DNA from: Smittium culicis
Taxonomy: Eukaryota > Kickxellomycota > Harpellomycetes > Harpellales > Legeriomycetaceae
Direction of reading: 5' to 3'
DNA: 41,395 nt
Assembly (NCBI GenBank): GCA_001970855.1
Contig: LSSN01003748.1
Coordinates: forward strand, 1 to 41,395
The position numbers and the translations under genes are program-made. This document shows, in pieces, positions 9,932 to 20,883 of this stretch. A model generated the notes under the pieces. That model was given only the letters and a program-made list of their open reading frames with translations, was not told the DNA's origin and ran no database searches. Each line of letters begins with the position of its first letter. Position 1 is the first letter of the stretch.

Positions 9932-11073
9932 TATTTTAGCATATAGTTTTTCGCCTGGATTTGAATAAGTGATAGGCCTATAGTTTTTTTAATTTCTTAA
10001 GTCACCATTTATAGTTATTATAACAATTACTGAAACTCAATTAATATCTTTCCATTGCGAAATTTCATTTGGATTATTAAATGATATTTTTGGATATTTG
10101 ACTATTATTTCTTTATATTTTTTTTAGAATTCAAAACTAAGTCCATCTGTACCAGTTTATTTATTATTAACTGAGTCTGATATAGCTCGTATATTTCTTT
10201 ATCTAGATTCGTTGACTTAATTTGTGTTATTTTTTTTTTTATTTCTAAAATTAGAAGTGAATGGATATTGTTGCAAGCTACTCCATTATAAAATATCTAA
10301 GAATAGATTTTATGAAAAATATTTCTAATTTCTAATTTCTAACCTATTAATTTTTGAATGGTCATTTTTATCTACCAGTTCAACTATTTACTATATTTTT
10401 ATTTTGTTTTCGGTAGGAAAAAAAAAATTTATATCGTGGTTTTTATCTCACCACGTACTTAGTCTTTATCACTAGGGCTTTCATTTATGTTAATTTAATA
10501 TTAATATAAGAGAAATTGGTTCTTTATTTTAGGCTTTTTATTATATATGTTTATAATAAAGGAATATTTTCTTGTAAAAGTCGAGCGATACCGAGGCATA
10601 AAAGGATGTGGGCGACCCTTTTATATCCCATTTTATTCTCCTTCGTTTGTTCTTTCTGTTTGCACAGAAACATTCTGACCCGTGTATTTAAACTAATATA
10701 AATAAAAGAATATAATAAGGTACTTGCCTTACTACAGAAAGGATAAGTAAAACTCGAGGATAAATTTAAAACGTTATATAATTATGCAATAATATTAGAA
10801 TAAAATTGGTTCTACTAGTGGTGGTTTTCCACCGCGACTTTTATTCGATCTTTAGATTTTAACTTCCCAATTAGAGAGTGTTCTTAATATTATTCCGTCA
10901 AGCTGTAATTTTTTTATTTTAATAATTGCTATTTCATTTTTTGTTATTTCTTTATTATAAAAATTCCAAGAGTTTAAGCTTTTAGCTTTATTTTTTAAAA
11001 AAGTATAGTTTTTTTTAATGATTTTCTCTAAAGATTCTTTTTTTTTAACTTTTACCATGCTTATTTTGATCAT
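9932..11073 (-). pseudogene. LINE element I ORF2: linker and RT N-terminal part, interrupted
   Basis: An open stretch at 11,073-10,852 contains NKEITKNEIAIIKIKKLQ, then LDGIILRTLSNWEVKI. It matches NKEISTNNKKIKLLKVKQ and IDGIIVCYRSNWAEKGEK in copy C, the conserved L1 segment just before the RT. Homology stops near 10,855 and resumes near 10,430 (FFFPTENKIKI). It then gives GTDGLSFEF, a stop, and KKYKE (near 10,130), which is the L1 GPDG-x-x-x-EFYK block. KNYRPITYSNPGEKLYAKI (about 9,990-9,932) is RT block 1. The 10,430-10,855 interval is foreign (see the insert entry). Homology ends sharply at 9,932. Confidence 0.7.
10430..10855. mobile_element. About 420-bp unidentified insert with palindromic ends in element I
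   Basis: LINE homology breaks at about 10,855 and resumes at about 10,430, while copy C has no gap there, so the interval is an insertion. A short palindrome sits just inside each edge: CGTGG/CCACG at 10,435-10,455 and GGTGG/CCACC around a TTTT loop at 10,818-10,832. Read inward from each end, the edges begin TCGTGGT and TCGCGGT and later share CACCAC, so they may be imperfect terminal inverted repeats. The inside (10,580-10,690) is a little richer in GC and contains no credible protein. It could be a non-autonomous DNA element or a SINE. The family is unknown. Confidence 0.5.
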
Positions 11074-11074
11074 T

Positions 11075-12560
11075 TTGCTCTTTTTATATCACTCCAATCA
11101 TATAGAGAATTACATAGGCTATCTATCATTTACACCATATAATTTTAAAATTTAACTATTTCAATAAATTATGTGTTTAGCTTTCAGATTTTTGAGTTAT
11201 TACTTTTTATCGGTTGGCTGATTTTTTATGATAAATTTTTTATAATTGTGGCCTGGGAATTATTTTGACGCTATATTCTTGATATAGCATTTATTGTACA
11301 AATAATTTGGTAAAATAATGTGGTAATTTCTATATTTTATTTCTATGGAATTAATTAAATAAGATATGCGACTTAAAATACTTTTCTTTGATAAACTAAA
11401 ATTATTTAAATAATTTAGAAAATTTCTAATGTAATTTTCTAAAACTAAATAAATCTTTTAAACGTACAATTAGTCATTAATAGATGAATTAGTAGTCATG
11501 TCCTTAGTGACTAATACACAAGTAAATTGCTTAATTTCCTTATGCCATGATTGGGTCATGACTCTTTTTAATAAATAAGCATACCAATAATTCTGCGTTA
11601 TTATATCTATTCAGATTGAAATTGATTTTAAGAAAACAATTACTAGTATTAATTATCGATTAGATCGAATATATTGAATAGAAGAGGAAAAAGACTGTTA
11701 GTAGCTTTTATCTTGAGAATTGTGAAATTAAACGTAACGATAAACAGTTTTTATAGATAGGAGGTAAAGTATATAAAGAGTGAGAATGGAAGTTTATTTA
11801 GTGGATTTTTCATCATCTTTTTAGTAGAAATAGTTTATTCAAATAAATAAAAGCAAATAACTATAATATAAATTCTTTTATTCGTTTCAAATTAACTGAT
11901 TATACGTTTATCTAATTCATTGATTTCAACAAATTTAAACTGTGATTATAAAAATATTAGTTGTGAGAAGCTTCGGCTATCTCAAATTGAATGTTCTTTA
12001 TAAAATTGTAGTTTATATCCTATTATTTTCCATTTTTTTGACTCTATTTTTTTTATACTATATTTAATTTGCTGCTTATCATATCTTGGTTGTTATTTAT
12101 TTCACTATATATCCCGGTATGTGTCTAGTCGATAATTTTTAATTTATTATTATAGATTTCATATGGTTATTATCATATTTGAAATTTTATGAAATTTTTT
12201 TGCATCTTGGATTTTTTTTTAAATATTCATTCATAATATTAAAGTTTTTTTCTATACCCTTTTACCTAATGTCTCCAATTTTTTATTTTTAATTATATTT
12301 TTTCTAATTTAATTGAGAACTTAGATTTGAGAAACAATTTTTGAACAATTGAAACATCCGTAAATATATTATTCGGGGATAACTACTAAAATATAAAAAT
12401 GATAAAGTTTTTATAACCTTATATTTCCTTTTTATTATCATTTCTATAGATGTTATAACTGCATGTTTTTTTGGGTCACGTTTAGACTGAATTTTTTTTG
12501 TTTCATTTTCAATTTTTGGTACTGCTTATGGGATTTTTAACTCTAGAATTTCAGACATAA
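11075..12560. other. Presumed but unreadable endonuclease region of element I
   Basis: By position between ORF1 (ends about 12,560) and the ORF2 linker (starts 11,073), this should be the endonuclease of LINE element I. No QE, LVS or SDH motif could be recognised on the minus strand, and no long open frame exists on either strand. It is either more decayed than the rest or contains further insertions; it is longer than the matching part of copy C. Confidence 0.4.
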
Positions 12561-13350
12561 CTTTCTTGAATAAAAATATTTGTACTATGTACAGTATTAC
12601 TAGTTTTAACATTCTTAACTTTTGTTTCTCTTGAATATTTAGACCGTTGCGTTGATATTTTCTATGATCAAACTTCTTAAATAAGTTCATATTTAATTAG
12701 TTTATTATCATATTATTTTTATTATTATTAAATCCCTTATTTTTCACTATTTTATAATTTCATTGGGATTTTTCGTTTTAAAAACAATTTTAATTCTCTT
12801 TTCTAGGTATTCATTAACATATACACTTTTAGTCTCTGTTATTTCAACTAATCCATCTATATTTGATAACTTAACGTATATAGCTTTAGTTAAATCACTT
12901 GCTAGATAATTATATAATGAGATATTAAATATTTATATTCTTTTGAGTATTCGATAGTTTTAATAAAATTTTTTTTATTATGCTTGTTTCAATTTTTTTT
13001 GTTTTTTGAACGTACGATATATTTTTTAGCTTTAAAAAGAATATTTTGCTTCTTTTCTCAATCTCAAAACAAGTTTCTATTTTTCACAGTAGCATTATTA
13101 TATCTTCTATGGTTGCTTCTAGATCGGAGTTCATTTCCTTGAGTATAAAGCCTAGTTTAAAAGGTGTAATTCTATGAAAGAGATTTATTTTGTTTTTTAG
13201 ATCAATACCTGAGATTTCTTTAATAATTCAAGAAGTTTAATAATTTTTTTCCATAAATAAATTTAGCATTTATTATACATCTTTCTTCATTTAAAGAATG
13301 TTTTTATTAGTACAGATTGTGCTTTATTATTTCCTAAAAATACTACAGAC
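12560..13350 (-). pseudogene. LINE element I ORF1 remnant (gag-like, CCHC knuckle)
   Basis: The minus strand reads LKEMNSDLEATIEDIIMLL, a stop, then KIETCFEIEKRSKIFFLKL (about 13,140-13,000). This aligns with MKEFNNNTEGLVENVLIQF and IQSCFEIDNRRHILFLKF in ORF1 of copy C. Further on, LSNIDGLVEITETKS and KRIKIVFKTKNPNEI (about 12,880-12,740) match LSKIGEVLGITALKY and KSIKISFKAKKDNAI. A knuckle remnant KKFDHRKYQRNG (about 12,680-12,645) matches CKNPDHWKYKCVD with its cysteines lost. Several stops and frame changes are present. Function by analogy is RNA binding and chaperone activity in the LINE ribonucleoprotein. Confidence 0.7.
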
Positions 13351-14394
13351 CTTCTCTTTTTTGTTTTAGTGGACTATTTATATATATATATGTATATTAG
13401 TAAAACCTCCAAGCAAGCAACGTGTGTATTTATCCAATTTCGGCCCAAATACCCACTCAGATTGAATTTTGTCATTTTATTGGTTTTTTAATTGCCGTAA
13501 AAATAGTTTAAACTTTATTTCTTCCAATAAGAATTTGGCTCGATTGTTATCGATTTTCCAATATATTATACAACGATTATATTCAGTATCTATAATCTTA
13601 TTTCGTGCCAAATTATTTTATTGGAAACTAAGGTTTTATTTAACAATTTTGCCTTCTTTTTTAATTTTGAATATTTTTTTTGTAAATTTGGGTTTTGATA
13701 AATATTTCAATCTCTAATCGTATTTATTTTAAAATTTTCTTTATTCTTCTTTTTACCTTTTAGAAATTGATATATTATTTTATAGAATATAACCTTCTAT
13801 TTTTTTGGTTATGAGTTTATTTTAAAACTGAAACTTGAATCAAATGCGATATACGACCTCAAAAATAACTAGTGAATCTACATTAAAATGATAATATAAC
13901 TAATTTAAAATTCTTACGACTATATTTAATAATTTTAACATATTTCAGATATATTTTAATTAATAATTGCTTTTATTTCATAATTTTTTTATTCTTTTTT
14001 AATTTTATAGTTTTGCAACATTTATGATCATATATAATCAATACATATTATCAAACATTATTAACTGATTAAATCAAACCAAAAAAAAATTGAAATTTTC
14101 ATTTCCGATTCTTTTAACAAACTTAGCTTTTAATTTTAATCTATTTAATATATTTTATACTTTAATAGCATTTTACATATTAAAATTTCACCTCAAACCA
14201 AACAAAAACTTGAAATTTTCATATTTTATTCTTTAAATTTTTATAATTTAGATTTATAAATAAAAATGATTTAAATTCATAAACTATATTAAAGTTATTA
14301 TATAAAATGAAAAATTTTTGAGATTAAAATACTCTATATTTATTTACTGAGTTCTTTCAGTTTATATTCATAATCTAATAGAATCATTCTCAGG
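13350..14394. other. AT-rich spacer between LINE element I and the pogo relic
   Basis: There is no gene here. It begins upstream of ORF1 of element I, so part may be that element's 5' leader. A short TA dinucleotide run (about 13,379-13,396) and a slightly GC-richer patch (13,405-13,460) are the only visible structures. The plus-strand frame at 13,469-13,717 has no recognisable motif and looks like chance. Confidence 0.4.
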
Positions 14395-16066
14395 AGTTGT
14401 CCAAGTTGTTCATAAATGATTTTTACTTAACTCAAAACTTAAACAATTTTTTTTAACTATAAATTTCTTTCATTCTCAGGCATATTTTAAGATCCTAGAG
14501 CTTCATTAAATAATTTTTCTAAAATAAAATAAGTATTTTAGCTTTCAATATTCAAATATTCGTCTGAATCTATGATATATAAGAAAAAATTTTTTCTTTA
14601 TATAGACTGAATAATAAGTCTAAATAACAATCTTCTTTTGAATATGATATACTTTCTGATTGTATAATCGACTCACCTTGAATAAAGGTAACTTGTGATA
14701 ATCTTGGAATCACAATTTCTCTTTGAGCCATAATTTTTTCTTCGTTTTGACTTTTAAATACTTTGAAGCAATTCGTTATATTTTTTGTTAATCGCTTTTT
14801 TCCATGATAAAGAAAATATCTCAACTAAATCAAATAAGTTTATTATACTTTAATTTAATTCTCTATTTTCATTTGATGAACATATAATGTGATTTATTCA
14901 AGCAGTATTATAATTTATTATAAGATTTTTTGTTATACGTCTATTAATTTGTAGGATTAATGACTTGGCTTTCGGTGGAAAAAAAGAAACTCGATGTTTT
15001 TTAATTCAGATATTTTATGACTATTGAAATTTCAGTATTTTTTAATATTTTTCTTCTATACTCTATTATAGTTTCATTTATTCTTGAGTAAAAATTAAAA
15101 AATATTTCTTGTGTCATCCATGATTTTTTTTTTGGTTTATATACTCGATATTAAATTCAGAGATATTTTTTCCTTTTAGTGACTTTGGTCTTTTTGATTT
15201 TCCAACTATCAAATTATTAAGCTATTCTCCCAATGCACTAATAGTAAATTGAATATTCATTTGCTCCTTTGATTATTTCCTGCCTCTTAGATTCCCTTTA
15301 GATCTAATAAAAGTTTTTCTCAGAGGTATTCTTCAATATAAACTAGTATCATCGCTATAAAGTTAACTTCAACCTCAATTACTTTTAAGAAATTATTTAC
15401 AAAAATTTTAGAATCTTCAAAGTTTGTAGATCCTTGCTCCCCATTTAAAATTTATAATTTAAATTTTTTTCTAAATTTTGTACTAGAAAAACATATGTTA
15501 CTAGCCTTATAACCTTGAATTTTTTTTAATTTTAGCATATTTTTGAGCTACTAATTTTACTGATGACTCGTTAATAGGATATTTTCTTTCGCGAAAAACA
15601 TGATAAATTCGGGTATAAAATCGTTTATACCATTATGTTTTATGTTTGGTATTATTAAATTAGTACTCGGTATATTTTTCGTATAGCTTAGTATTTTTAA
15701 TCTTTGTTTTTATATTTTTAAATGCTATAGCTTTTAATATCATATTCAATTGTAATTTCAGAATTACTTTTATTAATATCTATTTTTGATAGTATTTCAA
15801 TCTTTTTGATTAATAGATAAATATTTTTTCTTACGCCTAATTTTTCTGCTATTAATCATTTCGTGAATTTATATTTTCCAAAAGTTATCAAAGAGAAGCA
15901 AAATAAAATTAAATAAATTTTAAATTTATATGTGACGAAAGATAGTCAGATTAAGGAATTGAGTTATTTATTGCTTTTTAACAGTATAAGAAATTCAAAT
16001 AATCTAAAAATTAAGCTTGATTTTTTTTTTAATTGCTGATCAAATTGAAGTTATCGTAGCCAACTG
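14395..16066 (-). mobile_element. pogo/Tigger-type DNA transposon relic
   Basis: A degraded CENP-B/pogo-family transposase fills about 14,570-15,930. Candidate ends are AGTTGTCCAAGTTGTTC at 14,395 and, on the minus strand from 16,066, CAGTTGGCTACGATAACTTC, which resembles Tigger-type ends. The two ends match each other only weakly, apart from AGTTG. TCAGG flanks both sides (14,390-14,394 and 16,067-16,071), although the family normally duplicates TA. Boundaries are therefore tentative; the transposase identity is more secure. Confidence 0.55.
14570..15930 (-). pseudogene. pogo/Tigger (CENP-B-like) transposase pseudogene
   Basis: Reading the minus strand with frame changes gives the domains in order. 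IAEKLGVRKNIYLLIKKIEI (about 15,850) is the psq helix-turn-helix. SNMCFSSTKFRKKF and then GEQGSTNFEDSKIFVNNFLK (about 15,500-15,380) form the CENP-B-type second DNA-binding region. DDTSLY (about 15,345) stands in for the NADETGLF block. SKRPKSLKG (near 15,180) matches the GKSKNPRCFK segment. SWMTQEIFFNFYSRI (about 15,115) is the conserved WMT block. FFPPKAKSLILQI (about 14,980) matches LPPNTTSLIQPLD. ITNCFKVF (about 14,760) is the C-terminal NCF motif. The second catalytic Asp segment (LLVDN) is missing between RRKIL and the proline block, so the enzyme is dead. Confidence 0.7.
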
Positions 16067-16257
16067 TCAGGAACGATATGGGAAGGATAAACTAAAAAGA
16101 AAGATAGGAGTAAACCAAGTGTTACTTTTGCAGGCAAGAGGACGTATAATTTATTTAAGTTAAGATTAAAATTTAAAGCTAAAACTAAGACTAGAAAACA
16201 GAAGACAATTGTTTTCAAATGAAGAGACCAAAAAACTAGGGAAAGCTGGGGCTATTT

Positions 16258-16285
16258 ATGTGTTTTGCGTCAGTGCAAAACACAT
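16258..16285. repeat. Perfect 11-bp hairpin, 6-base loop
   Basis: ATGTGTTTTGC (16,258-16,268), loop GTCAGT, then GCAAAACACAT (16,275-16,285). It lies about 70 bases before the 62-bp tandem repeats and just outside the pogo relic. It might be the folded end of a small non-autonomous element. No gene context explains it. Confidence 0.8.
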
Positions 16286-16352
16286 GTAAAACATAGGAAT
16301 GATTCAGGCTATAATAAATATTATGGTGTGGAATAAGTGCTAACAAGGAAAA

Positions 16353-16510
16353 ATCCGCAGCAAAAGCGTTGGGGATGTTTGTATAAACCGGTGGTTATGT
16401 TACTGGCTGGAATGATCCGCAGCAAAAGCGTTGGGGATGTTTGTATGGATCATTAGTTATATTACTGGTTGGAATAAATACTCAGTAAAAGCCGAGGCAA
16501 AACTACCCAA
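16353..16510. repeat. 62-bp tandem repeat, two and a half units
   Basis: A 32-base block beginning ATCCGCAGCAAAAGCGTTGG occurs exactly at 16,353-16,384 and 16,415-16,446. The second half of the unit (GTTATGTTACTGGCTGGAAT against GTTATATTACTGGTTGGAAT) is also conserved, giving a 62-bp period. A third, diverged unit follows (CAGTAAAAGCCGAGG, about 16,480). Upstream, TTATGGTGTGGAATA (about 16,321) may be a truncated leading unit. The composition is richer in GC than the surroundings. No protein is encoded. Confidence 0.85.
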
Positions 16511-17105
16511 TCATGACACCAACGCATATTTGGGAAGTTAGAAATATAAAAAATCGCAGACAGACATTATTTTACGCGAAATTTATTTTTTTAATGCTAA
16601 AAATAGGGTGCAAGGTGTATGAAGTCGTTCTTATATAAAATAACTAGATCAACTTCGAGATTTACAATGCACATTGTTAAAATCAACAATCCATTTTAAA
16701 TCTTGTTGGACAACTTTGTATAATTAAGTTGGTTAATAACTCAAACCGAGTAAATTAATTGAAAATCTGATTTTACTTTTGCGGAAAATCAAGTCGTTAA
16801 ATCTGTTTAATAACATTTCGATTTTTATCATTATAAACTCTCTCACAATTTATTAGTTATAGTATTAGTATATTTAAATCTTTTCTAAATAAAATATATT
16901 TTATTATACCATTTATCTTACACAAAGTAGTAAAAAATTTTTTTAAAAACGTTAAAATCTTTATTTTTAAATATGATTTTTTTATATTTGTATATTGTAA
17001 ATATGTGATTAAATTAAAAATTGATTTAAGGCTAAAATATATGCTAAGTGAAAGGATTTTGTAACAAGAGACGGTGTAGGGATACTATTACATATCGTTA
17101 AAAAT
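16511..17105. other. AT-rich spacer, no gene
   Basis: This lies between the tandem repeats and the 3' end of LINE copy C. No coding frame, structured RNA or repeat could be recognised. Part of it may be 3' untranslated sequence of copy C, but the homology shared with element I stops at about 17,105. Confidence 0.4.
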
Positions 17106-17164
17106 GTCTTTTCCGCCTGGTTCAATGAAAAAAAAAAAGGATTCTAATTTTGCTTCAGGTGTCT

Positions 17165-18049
17165 CTTTACTTGGAGTATTTGGATCCTCTGATTATTTTT
17201 TCTATTAGGTCATTTATACACCTAAGAAAAATACCATCAGCAGGGAGAATGATACTTGTTAGTGCAGCTTCATTTTTAGCTCTGTAAATGTTCCATAAGG
17301 CTAGGCCATACAAAATCTCTATAATACGGAAATTGTCTTTGAATGGCTCTAAAAAAACAAAAATTATATTTGAAACCATTCTATTGGAAAATACATTATT
17401 TGTAGTGGAATTATTGGTAATAAATATATCAATGAGTTTCCTGAAGTTTTAGATCCTTCTGCACCCAAAATATATATGTATTATATTTTATTTTCTAGCT
17501 ATACATGCTTTACACTCTTGTGATAGGTCAAATTGTCCTTTATTCCAGGCTCTAAGCTTTTCTCCAGTTATTAGAGCATTTTGAATTAACAGAAAAATAT
17601 GACTGGTGACTTTTGCCTCTAGGTTTATTTCTTTGATCTTGAGCCAATTAAAAATCCGCTCTATATTAAAATATTTACCTATTTTATCCTATTTAGGCTA
17701 AAAAATTGGTTTTTTTTTGCTTTTAGAATCTATTATTTTCCTAACTGTAGAATTTATCATATTATTTATTGGCTGATTATTGGATTAAAAAGAATTTAGT
17801 TAGAAAATCAATCTTTGGAGTAAAGTTTTTATCAAACCATTTTATTTTCTTATTTGAAGTTACGGTGATATTTATTGGCTTATTGTTAACATTAATCGTA
17901 GAAATGTAATCTAATTCGTTGTCCCATATTAGATCACGTTTACTAATAAACTCTCCATAGCTAGTGACCCCATTGTTATTTAACCAATTCAAATATTTTT
18001 TAGATAATTTTGCGTCCAATAATGTATTTATTTTTTTTATACTAAACAT
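17165..18049 (-). pseudogene. LINE copy C ORF2 C-terminal region
   Basis: Two open blocks are visible: 18,049-17,777 (FSIKKINTLLDAKLSKKYLN onwards) and 17,379-17,167 (IEILYGLALWNIYRAKNEAA onwards). Between them a CKACIARK segment (near 17,500) may be the remains of the C-terminal cysteine motif of L1-like ORF2. The ALWNIYRAKNEA piece resembles the final conserved block of LINE ORF2 proteins. Both blocks have counterparts in element I (4,860-4,680 and 3,125-2,860), which supports a shared origin. Stops separate the blocks. Confidence 0.65.
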
Positions 18050-18199
18050 TTTTATGTTTTCATATGGCCATTGAATGATTTCTGTTTTATCTATTGCATA
18101 TTAAACACTAACTATTTTTAAGGTTTCTCTCCAAATTGGCGAAATTCTACATAATTTTTTGACAAGGTAAGGGTTGAAGATTATATCTAACGCGTTTTT

Positions 18200-19900
18200 G
18201 TTTACAGAGTACTTTTTGATATAAATTTGAAGGACATTTAGGGCAGATTCAGCCCAAATTTTTTTCTTTTTAGGTGATTAAGTCATTATAACATTAAATT
18301 AATAAATTTTTTGATTGGATTTCAATATTTAGTAGACCTAGTCCACCATTTTTTTTATCTAACTCTATTGTTTCTATTTTTATCCTAGCTTTTATGATGT
18401 TCATAATAAAATTATACACTGTTTTTTTAACCAATGATAGGAAATCCTTGTCAAATGGTATAATCTGAGCTGTGAACCATATTCTTGATAGAAATAAGGC
18501 GCTTACCTATAATATTTTCCCTTTAATAGATATTTTCCTACTGTTCCAGTTTTTATTTTTATTTTTTTGAGATGTCATTTGATAGGGCATTCAGATTTTC
18601 TTTGGTAGCTACCCCTGACTAATTAAAGATGATATCTAAGTATTTAGATGATTCTTTTTGGCATACACATTTATTTTTAGACAGTTGTCATCAGGGGCTC
18701 CGAATTTAACATATATTGTTTTATCTGTATTAATTTTAGCAATTGAAGCAAACGAATCGAGTTTGAGTTCTCTATTTACGCTATCTTCTTCATTTCGATT
18801 GATAATTACTACCAGAAAACCATCAGCTTATGCTAATACTTTTAAGCCTGTATTTCTTACTGGGATTCCAGAGTTTTTTTTTCTAACATGTAATATTAAT
18901 GTTTCTATAATTAATTTGTATAGAAGAGGGGGCAAGGGGTCGCCTTGCCTTAGTCCTTGCTTGATTTTTATTGGTTCGGTCATTTCTCCATATATTATTA
19001 CTGATGTTGTTGATCCAATCTATACGTTTTTTATTCTTTCTATAAATTATTGGCTAATGCCGAATTTTTTAAGGCATAAGATGAGATATTCGAAATCCAT
19101 TCGGTCGTACGATTTTTCTTGGTCTAATAGAAACATATATCCATTTGTGATTTCTGGGTTTATTTTACTGTTCACGAGTAAGAAATTGGCTGAAAGGATA
19201 GTGTCAATTAATCTTTTTTTTTTATGAATCCTGATTGAATTTCATTTATCAATTGTCTCATAAATTTTTTTAGCCGATTTGTGAGAATCTTGGCATAGAT
19301 TTTTTTGTCTAAGTTAGATAAGTAATTGACCTATAGCTTTTCAAGCTTGCTAAATCGCTTTTTTTTTAGAATATTAGATATTAATGATAAGCCAATATAC
19401 TTTTTACATTTTTTCATTTACAACTTGTTATTATCAACGATTTTTAAGTGTTAAGCTATTGACTTTTTAAATCTTTTATAAAACTCATAATCGAATCCAT
19501 CAGGTCTGGTGATTTTTTGTTGGGCGAATTATCAATTGAGAATTATATTTCTTCTATTTCTATGTCTTTATCTAATTCAGCAGCTTCAATTGAAGTTGGA
19601 ATTTTTTCTTATATTTTGGGTTAGCAAAATTTGGCTATTGGCATTGGTTTCACCGTTTTTAAAAATATTTGAATAAAAATCGAGGCAAATTTTGTTGATT
19701 TCCAACTTTTCAGTTATCATGTCGCCATTAATATTATTTAATTATTGTATTTTTGTCTATTTTTCTTTTTTTTTTAAAAGTCAGAAGAAATATTTGTTTG
19801 ACTTTTCGCCTTTTTCAGCCCAATTTGACCGATAGCAGACAATTATACCATCAATTTGCTTCACTTTTAGCAATTTAATCTTTTTATTGTTTGTTGAAAT
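18200..19900 (-). pseudogene. LINE copy C reverse transcriptase, catalytic site destroyed
   Basis: The minus strand gives the linker RSNWAEKGEK (near 19,830), RPDGFDYEFYKRFK (about 19,510), SYRSITYL and KIYAKILTNR (about 19,350-19,280), and INEIQSGFIKK. Then come FLLDQEKSYDRMDFEYL (about 19,150-19,090, first catalytic Asp changed to Gln-Glu context), EPIKIKQGLRQGDPLPPLL (about 18,980-18,920) and the palm core. The YADD box is read in the same frame as QGDPL at 18,830-18,819 as stop-Ala-Asp-Gly, so both Tyr and the second Asp are lost. INTDKT follows. MNIIKARIKIETIELDKKNG (about 18,400-18,330) is the conserved segment after the thumb. The reading frame is interrupted by several stops. Confidence 0.85.
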
Positions 19901-20179
19901 TTCCTTATTTTATATTTGCTTTTTTATTGGGTTAATTTTCATATTTTTTTATTAGTGTATCATAAATTCCATTGGTTATTTGAATAGATTCTATTTGCGA
20001 GTTCTCAGAAGTTATCTTCCCAAATTTATTAAACAATTTTTTGAAAGGTGTTTATATTGCAGTCCATCATTCAATATTTGTAATTTCTACGTCTGATATT
20101 TTAGATACTTCATTAGTTATTTCGGATTTTAAATGCATACTTGTGTTGATTTTCCAGTTGCTTTTGAGAGTGATTGGAA

Positions 20180-20883
20180 AATATCGTATACTAAAAGTGA
20201 TGCATTTATGGTCTGAGAACTCTGTTGGTGATATTTCAATTATTTTACAATTTTGAACACTGTTATTAGCTACAAAAATATTTTATATTCTTGACTTGTA
20301 CCTGCCTGATTATTCTTCCCAGGTATAGATTATTCCATCTTTTTTTGTTCGCTTATTACATCGGATAAACATAAGGCTTTAATTAGCCCTTCCATGTTTC
20401 TCGATTCTTTTTTATTGGTTACTCTTGGTGGGGATCTATCGAATGTTTCATTTTCAACTATGTTCATATATTACATTATTATAATTTCTTCGTCGCTTTT
20501 TTTATTTTCCAATATTTTTTCCGTTACAAATTCTGAAAAAAATTTATTTCTCGCTCATTATTAGGTAAATAAAATTTCACTGTTATTATTTCTTTTTTTT
20601 CGATTTATATCAATGAGATATTGATTCTGCGATAAAAATAAATTAATTTATTCAATAGGTTGCATTTTTAATTATTTATAATTATGGCTGATTATATAGA
20701 CTAGGATAAAATTTCATTCCAATATTTGGTCCAAAATGGCTTTATTATACTTTTAATGTTAATTTCTTGAATACAGATAATGTCCGATTTTACCATTTTT
20801 TTAAAAAATGCAAATATCCTGCCTTTTTTCTTATTGCAAGCTATTTTTTTTACGTTGAATTTTGATATTTTGATATTTTCCAT
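20180..20883 (-). pseudogene. LINE copy C APE-type endonuclease domain
   Basis: At 20,883 the minus strand reads MENIKISKFNVKKIA, then KSDIICIQEINIK (to about 20,760). This contains the NV motif and the catalytic Glu of the QE motif. Further on are NIVENETFDRSPPRVTNKKE (about 20,465-20,400), YTWEE with a following stop (near 20,320), and PTEFSDHKCITFSI (about 20,225-20,185). The last carries the catalytic Asp-His of the SDH motif. The order matches L1-type endonucleases that nick target DNA to prime reverse transcription. Frameshifts and stops interrupt it. Confidence 0.75.

Larger units (their letters stand above)
2858..13350 (-). mobile_element. LINE element I: one L1-like retrotransposon split by three later insertions
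   Basis: Pieces of a single minus-strand LINE appear in the correct order along 10.5 kb: ORF1 (about 13,350-12,560), an ORF2 linker (11,073-10,855), the RT N-terminal part (10,430-9,932), RT palm and C-terminal parts (6,632 to about 4,550), and the 3' end (about 3,270-2,858). Each piece matches the neighbouring copy C over different, non-overlapping parts. The break at 9,932/6,632 is colinear in protein: one side ends at LYAKI and the other starts at ANR, which are adjacent in copy C (YAKILTNR). Hence this is one old element opened by inserts of about 0.42, 3.3 and 1.1 kb. The endonuclease region (11,075-12,560) is not readable. Confidence 0.7.

Noticed and set aside
9949..9960. CGCCTGG word shared with LINE 3' ends at 2,862 and 17,116
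   Set aside because: Here it encodes the NPGEK segment of the RT, so the shared word is coincidence and not a third 3' end.
16353..16446. CRISPR-like direct repeats
   Set aside because: Only two exact units, the intervening 30 bases are themselves similar, and the context is eukaryotic.
18658..19227. 189-codon plus-strand frame
   Set aside because: It is antisense to the LINE copy C reverse transcriptase; the minus strand carries QGLRQGDPL and other RT blocks.
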